A stretch of DNA of 9,183 nt from Gammaproteobacteria bacterium (GTDB lineage Bacteria > Pseudomonadota > Gammaproteobacteria > Enterobacterales > Psychrobiaceae): assembly GCA_013214885.1 (NCBI GenBank), contig JABSRS010000111.1, positions 1-9,183 of the forward strand. Direction: 5' to 3'. A program made the position numbers and the translations under genes. The notes beneath the pieces are model-generated. The model had not been told where the DNA came from, searched no databases, and saw only the letters and a list, made by a program, of their open reading frames with translations. Shown piece by piece: positions 6,172-9,183 of the stretch (position 1 is its first letter; every line of letters starts with the position of its first letter).

Positions 6172-6598
6172 TTACGGTTCAGCAGTGAAACCACAAGATT
6201 GAATGGCTGATATTGAGACACTTTCGTCAAATTATGATGAAGCTCCTGAAATTCCCAGCGCGCCTATTACTTGAGACTTTTCTATAACCAGTACCGTCAG
6301 GCAATGGGATGAACTGTCCTTGAGTTACGCCGTTGATACAAGTAGCAAACATCTCAGGCAACACATTGTTCTTCACTAATGTATTAAATTGTCTGGTGCC
6401 AAACCCCATTCCTAAAGCCGCATTGGCTTTCCCATCGGCAATTTTCCCTCTATGTATTCCCGAACCGTCTTCGCTTTCAAATGACCGCCTGAATCTAATA
6501 ATGCTATCGACAAGGGGATGATTTTTTTTACGAGCAATTGATAAAGCTGTTGTGACAATACCTTGCGCGTCACTTAATGATATTCCTCGATGAGTCAT
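6172..6598 (-). pseudogene. GlcG/HbpS-family (DUF336) gene, frameshifted
   Basis: The minus-strand start ATG 6598 is preceded by AGAGAG and reads GISLSDAQGIVTTALSIARKK, the usual start of GlcG/HbpS-like proteins, a family that includes extracellular haem-binding HbpS. One surplus C in a CCCC run (plus strand GGGG, 6514-6517) breaks the frame; removing it gives NHPLSIALLDSGGHLK. A small deletion near 6471-6482 restores the first frame at EDGSGIHRGKIADGKANAAL. A further shift near 6293-6302 separates the LPGG-like turn from TVLVIEKSQVIGALGISGA, and a TAA at 6234-6232 interrupts before FDESVSISAIQSCGF, ending at 6172. At least four lesions therefore affect an otherwise clear family member. The 123-codon open frame seen here is only a fragment plus out-of-frame tail. 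Confidence 0.8.
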
Positions 6599-6634
6599 GA
6601 TGTTCTCTCTATTAAAATATTATTTGTTATTCTT

Positions 6635-7461
6635 TCACTTATCCCAGATTAAGCCTGTGATTTTTGTTCCCATTAACTCTTCGTTATAAATGACTCTTGC
6701 AGTAGCGGTATCCTTGCTAGCCGCGCCAAAACACACATGCAAAGGTAATAAGTGCTCTTCACGAGGATGACAATATTGTGCATAAGGTGCTTTTTCCAGC
6801 CAATTAAGCGCTGCTCTTTTTCTAATGCTGAGGTCGAGTTATTGGTACAGGTGTCGATTAACCATTGATCAAATGCATTACTTTTTTGATAACTGTCTTT
6901 CTCAGGACGAAAGAACACGTTGAGATTATGGAAAGACATGCCAGATCCGATGATAAGCACATTTTTCTTACGTAGTTCAGTTAATGCCTTTCCCAACGCG
7001 ATATGTTCAGTAGATTTCAAACCTTTAATTAAAGATAATTGGATACAGGGTATATGTGCTTTTGGATAGATCAGCTTTAAAGGCACATATAGTCCATGGT
7101 CAAACCCTCGCTGTTGATCAAGTTTTACTGCAATTCCATTATTTTTAATCAGGTTATATATTTCCTGTGCAAGCTTTGGATCCCCTACGGCGGGATATTG
7201 TAAATCATACGCTTCCTCAGGAAACCCAGAATAATCATAAATTATACTTGGCTGATTAGTGCTTGTTAAGGTTGCTTGTGGGGCTTCCCAATGCGCACTG
7301 ATAATTAATATCGCTGACGGTTCAGAAATTAATTCAGAGATGCTTTTGAGAAAAGGGACTAAACGTTCATTGCCGTATCCCTTACTTCCCAAAAGTGGCA
7401 ATGGTCCCGCTCCATGAGGCAGATAGATAATAGGGGCAATGGATTCTGTCAAATTTTTCAT
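6635..7461 (-). pseudogene. ygiD: 4,5-DOPA-extradiol-dioxygenase-like (YgiD/LigB family) gene with C-terminal frameshift
   Basis: The family's intact enzyme is a cytoplasmic metal-dependent dioxygenase that opens the ring of L-DOPA or related catechols. Expected residues are present up to residue 222: His16 in YLPHGAGP, His57 in SAHWEAP, His122 in GFDHG and His178 in SGMSFHNL. After Trp222 the open frame reads unrelated sequence and stops at 6673. One base over, the minus strand reads EKAPYAQYCHPREEHLLPL and continues in family-like sequence to GLIWDK and a TGA at 6635. Restoring one G (TGG-AA to TGGGAA near 6796-6797) gives a normal 275-residue protein. The lost tail carries the HPREEH histidine, which corresponds to the third metal ligand in YgiD. 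The start lies one base after the yqjG stop (TAAAATG), so the two are cotranscribed. A sequencing error in the G run is the alternative. Confidence 0.85.
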
Positions 7462-7462
7462 T

Positions 7463-8437
7463 TTAATCTTCTGCTATAAAGTTTAAATATGGCCCTTTTG
7501 GGACTATACCCATAGGATTAAGTGCTTCAATTGAATAATATCCCTGCTTGATATGATCAATGTTAACGGTCTCGTTAATGCCTGGCAGTGCATAAATACG
7601 TTCCATATAGGACTGTATATAAGGGAAATCACAAATACGTTTGAGGTTACATTTGAATAAGCCATGATAGGCGGCATCAAAGCGGATCAAAGTTACAAAA
7701 GCACGTATATCCGTTTCAGTTAATTGTTCTTTGAAAATATATTGACGACCATCTTGAAGTTTTTGTTCTAGTTTATTCAACGTATTGAATACTTTCTCAT
7801 TAGCTATTTCGTAGGCTGATTGACTTTTGGCAAAACCTGCCTGATATACCCCATTATTAAAATCTTCATATAGCCAATTGTTATACGCTTCAATGTCAGA
7901 GAGCAATGCTGACGGACGCAAATTTAATTCTTTATTACCCCACTCATCAAAGGCACTATTAAGCATTTGAATGATATCAGCCGATTCATTATTGACAATC
8001 GTATTTGTTAGTTTGTCCCATAAGATTGGTACTGTAGCCTTACCAGTAAAGTCCTGATTAGCCTTGGTATAAAGTTGATGGACATAAGTGGTACCATTTA
8101 TCAAATCTTGGTCAGATCCAGCAATGCCATTTTCTTGTTGTGCAAAACGCCAACCTTGATCACTTAATCGAGGATCAACCACACTAATACTAATCACCTT
8201 TTCCAAGCCTTTGAGCTTGCGAAGCATAAGCGTCCGTGACGCCCAAGGACAAATTAATGCGACGTATAGATGATATCTACCAGACTCGGCTTTAAAACCA
8301 GCATCCCCTGTTGGCCCGGCACTACCATCTGGAGTGATCCAATGACGGAAACTGGATGTTTGACGAATAAACTCCCCCTGTTCATTGCTTTTTTGATAGG
8401 GATCCCATTTTTCTTGCCATTTACCATTGATTAACAT
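7463..8437 (-). CDS. yqjG: Glutathionyl-hydroquinone reductase (Xi-class glutathione transferase)
   Basis: This cytoplasmic thioltransferase uses glutathione to reduce glutathionyl-hydroquinones, part of quinone detoxification. The 324-residue length matches E. coli YqjG. Residues 29-36 (SFRHWITP) and the following SGRYHLYVALICPWASRTL are the hallmark Xi-class N-terminus, with the catalytic cysteine at Cys63 as in YqjG. A thioredoxin-like domain (about 55-160) is followed by a helical GST C-terminal domain (about 170-310), ending in the typical NPMGIVPKGP. No lesion was found. ATG 8437 follows AAAGGAACC at good spacing. It heads a minus-strand operon with the ygiD-like gene, the GlcG/HbpS pseudogene and the decarboxylase-like remnant. 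Pairing with a ring-opening dioxygenase suggests a role against aromatic or quinone stress; that is inference. Confidence 0.95.
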   Translation of the reverse strand: MLINGKWQEKWDPYQKSNEQGEFIRQTSSFRHWITPDGSAGPTGDAGFKAESGRYHLYVALICPWASRTLMLRKLKGLEKVISISVVDPRLSDQGWRFAQQENGIAGSDQDLINGTTYVHQLYTKANQDFTGKATVPILWDKLTNTIVNNESADIIQMLNSAFDEWGNKELNLRPSALLSDIEAYNNWLYEDFNNGVYQAGFAKSQSAYEIANEKVFNTLNKLEQKLQDGRQYIFKEQLTETDIRAFVTLIRFDAAYHGLFKCNLKRICDFPYIQSYMERIYALPGINETVNIDHIKQGYYSIEALNPMGIVPKGPYLNFIAED

Positions 8438-8470
8438 ATTCGGTTCCTTTATTCATAATAAAAATAATAA

Positions 8471-8516
8471 TCTAACTTTAGAATCAAATTAGACTACATT
8501 TATCTAAGCCCGTTAA
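8471..8516 (-). promoter_or_regulatory. Promoter and candidate operator for the yqjG operon
   Basis: On the minus strand TTAACG (8516-8511) and TCTAAT (8493-8488) are 17 bp apart, predicting a start near 8481. The same region repeats the pentamer TCTAA/TTAGA: 8471-8475, 8478-8482, 8489-8493 and 8503-8507. The palindrome TCTAACTTTAGA (8471-8482) lies at the predicted start, and the copies at 8489-8493 and 8503-8507 flank the spacer. A dimeric repressor or LysR-type regulator could bind here; no regulator gene is in the window. Confidence 0.4.
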
Positions 8517-8535
8517 AAATCTGCGATTTAAAATC
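8515..8535 (-). terminator. Weak possible terminator after the ester-cyclase-like gene
   Basis: About 10 nt after the stop, the minus strand reads CGATTTTAAATCG, a 6-bp AT-rich stem with minimal loop, followed by CAGATTTTTAACG. The stem is weak, so partial termination is the most that can be claimed. It lies just before the yqjG promoter. Confidence 0.25.
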
Positions 8536-8544
8536 GTAAAAGGT

Positions 8545-9102
8545 CTATTGTCCAAGACCAATTTGTTTCATAAATACTTGGTTATCCCAAAATAAGTACT
8601 CTTCGGTCATAACACCGTTTTCCCAATAACCTAAGGTTGCCATAGTTATGGCAAACTTTTTCCCGGTAGGTTGAATGGTTTTGCCTCCACCAATGGGCAT
8701 AGGTTTTGAGAATGTCCCAGTCATCTCTCCAACAACAGCAGTCCAGTTTTCCGCGCCAAACTTAATTGGGTGTTTGGTTATTTTTAGATCAGGACTCCAA
8801 ACAAACATGGCTTTCATATCTTCTATATGTACATCAATGCCTTTTGTTGTATGACCGTCAGGCCAATGCACCAAGATATTTTTAGCGTGGCTTTCTTCTA
8901 CTCTATGCCACTGTTGGCCAGAAAAGATTTCGAAGTCCAATTCATCAAATTTTTCAATTTGCTGAGCAACGATAGCTTTATCCTTAAGTAATTTTTTTAA
9001 TGTTAACTGATCGTTTGATTTTGAGTTTTCTGCATGAACGCCACTAACCAGACAAACGCTAGCCAGCACTAACAAGCTGACTGTTTTAATATATGATTTC
9101 AT
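8545..9102 (-). CDS. Periplasmic SnoaL/NTF2-like ester-cyclase-family protein
   Basis: This is a 185-residue secreted protein. Residues 1-24 form a signal peptide with a hydrophobic core (VSLLVLASVCLVSG) and a VHA cleavage site before ENSKS, so the mature protein should be periplasmic. The remainder is a single NTF2-like cone-shaped domain; NILVHWPDGHTTKGIDVHIE, MTGTFSKPMPIGGGKTIQPT and ENGVMTEEYLFWDNQVFMKQ are characteristic of proteins annotated as ester cyclase or SnoaL-like polyketide cyclase. The catalytic role of this subgroup is not established, so no reaction is assigned. ATG 9102 is preferred over an in-frame GTG at 9114 because AAAGGTGGGAAG lies directly upstream of the ATG and the signal peptide then begins MKSYIK. 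It is on the same strand as yqjG but separated by 107 bases with its own likely promoter. Confidence 0.88.
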   Translation of the reverse strand: MKSYIKTVSLLVLASVCLVSGVHAENSKSNDQLTLKKLLKDKAIVAQQIEKFDELDFEIFSGQQWHRVEESHAKNILVHWPDGHTTKGIDVHIEDMKAMFVWSPDLKITKHPIKFGAENWTAVVGEMTGTFSKPMPIGGGKTIQPTGKKFAITMATLGYWENGVMTEEYLFWDNQVFMKQIGLGQ

Positions 9103-9138
9103 TGTGCTTCCCACCTTTAGATTTAACTTAAATGATTC

Positions 9139-9151
9139 CCCTCAAGTAGGG
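9139..9151. promoter_or_regulatory. Short inverted repeat upstream of the ester-cyclase-like gene
   Basis: CCCT-CAAGT-AGGG lies about 37 bp upstream of the start codon. The minus-strand half ACTTGAGG resembles the right half of a SoxR-type MerR-family operator, but the left half does not match. No clear -10/-35 pair could be assigned around it before the window ends. Confidence 0.25.
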
Positions 9152-9183
9152 TTGAATAAATTATGCATTAGAAATGTATATTT

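Noticed and set aside
6333..6521. 62-codon plus-strand open frame
   Set aside because: It is the antisense shadow of the GlcG/HbpS pseudogene.
9103..9114. GTG 9114 as start of the ester-cyclase-like gene
   Set aside because: It overlaps the likely ribosome binding site of ATG 9102 and disturbs a typical signal-peptide start.

Overview
The window looks like AT-rich gammaproteobacterial chromosome, roughly 40% GC by eye. The evidence is a Fur-type operator, a FatDCB/BauDCEB-type ferric-siderophore importer, a YqjG-type glutathionyl-hydroquinone reductase and a YgiD-type dioxygenase. The genus cannot be fixed from sequence alone.

Left part (1-5256), iron acquisition. A siderophore-type ABC exporter half, with a fused membrane domain and ATPase, runs leftwards and leaves the window before its ABC signature motif. 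Divergent from it is a tightly packed four-gene import operon: inner-membrane permease, second permease, ATPase and lipoprotein-anchored binding protein. Neighbouring genes overlap by 3, 1 and 41 nt. The order D-C-E-B matches the acinetobactin uptake operon bauDCEB. The 296-bp divergent gap holds two overlapping sigma70-type promoters and one strong Fur box that covers critical elements of both, so iron should control both directions together.

Middle part (5257-6600), decayed DNA. The outer-membrane receptor gene that usually follows the binding-protein gene in such operons is not visible. Instead there are short coding remnants in shifting frames, several perfect palindromes (one built from an inverted pair of a Pasteurellaceae-like uptake-signal 9-mer and looking like a minus-strand terminator), a 153-bp inverted-repeat structure, and two recognisable minus-strand pseudogenes: a GlcG/HbpS-family gene and a carboxymuconolactone-decarboxylase-like remnant.

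Right part (6600-9183), a minus-strand stress/quinone block. A periplasmic SnoaL/NTF2-like ester-cyclase-type protein comes first. A probable promoter with repeated TCTAA/TTAGA half-sites then leads into yqjG, a ygiD-like gene whose last quarter is put out of frame by a one-base loss, the GlcG/HbpS pseudogene and the remnant. These four appear to be an ancestral operon in which damage increases from the promoter-proximal to the distal gene. No intact new type of system was found; the most unusual material is the decayed zone and its palindromes.
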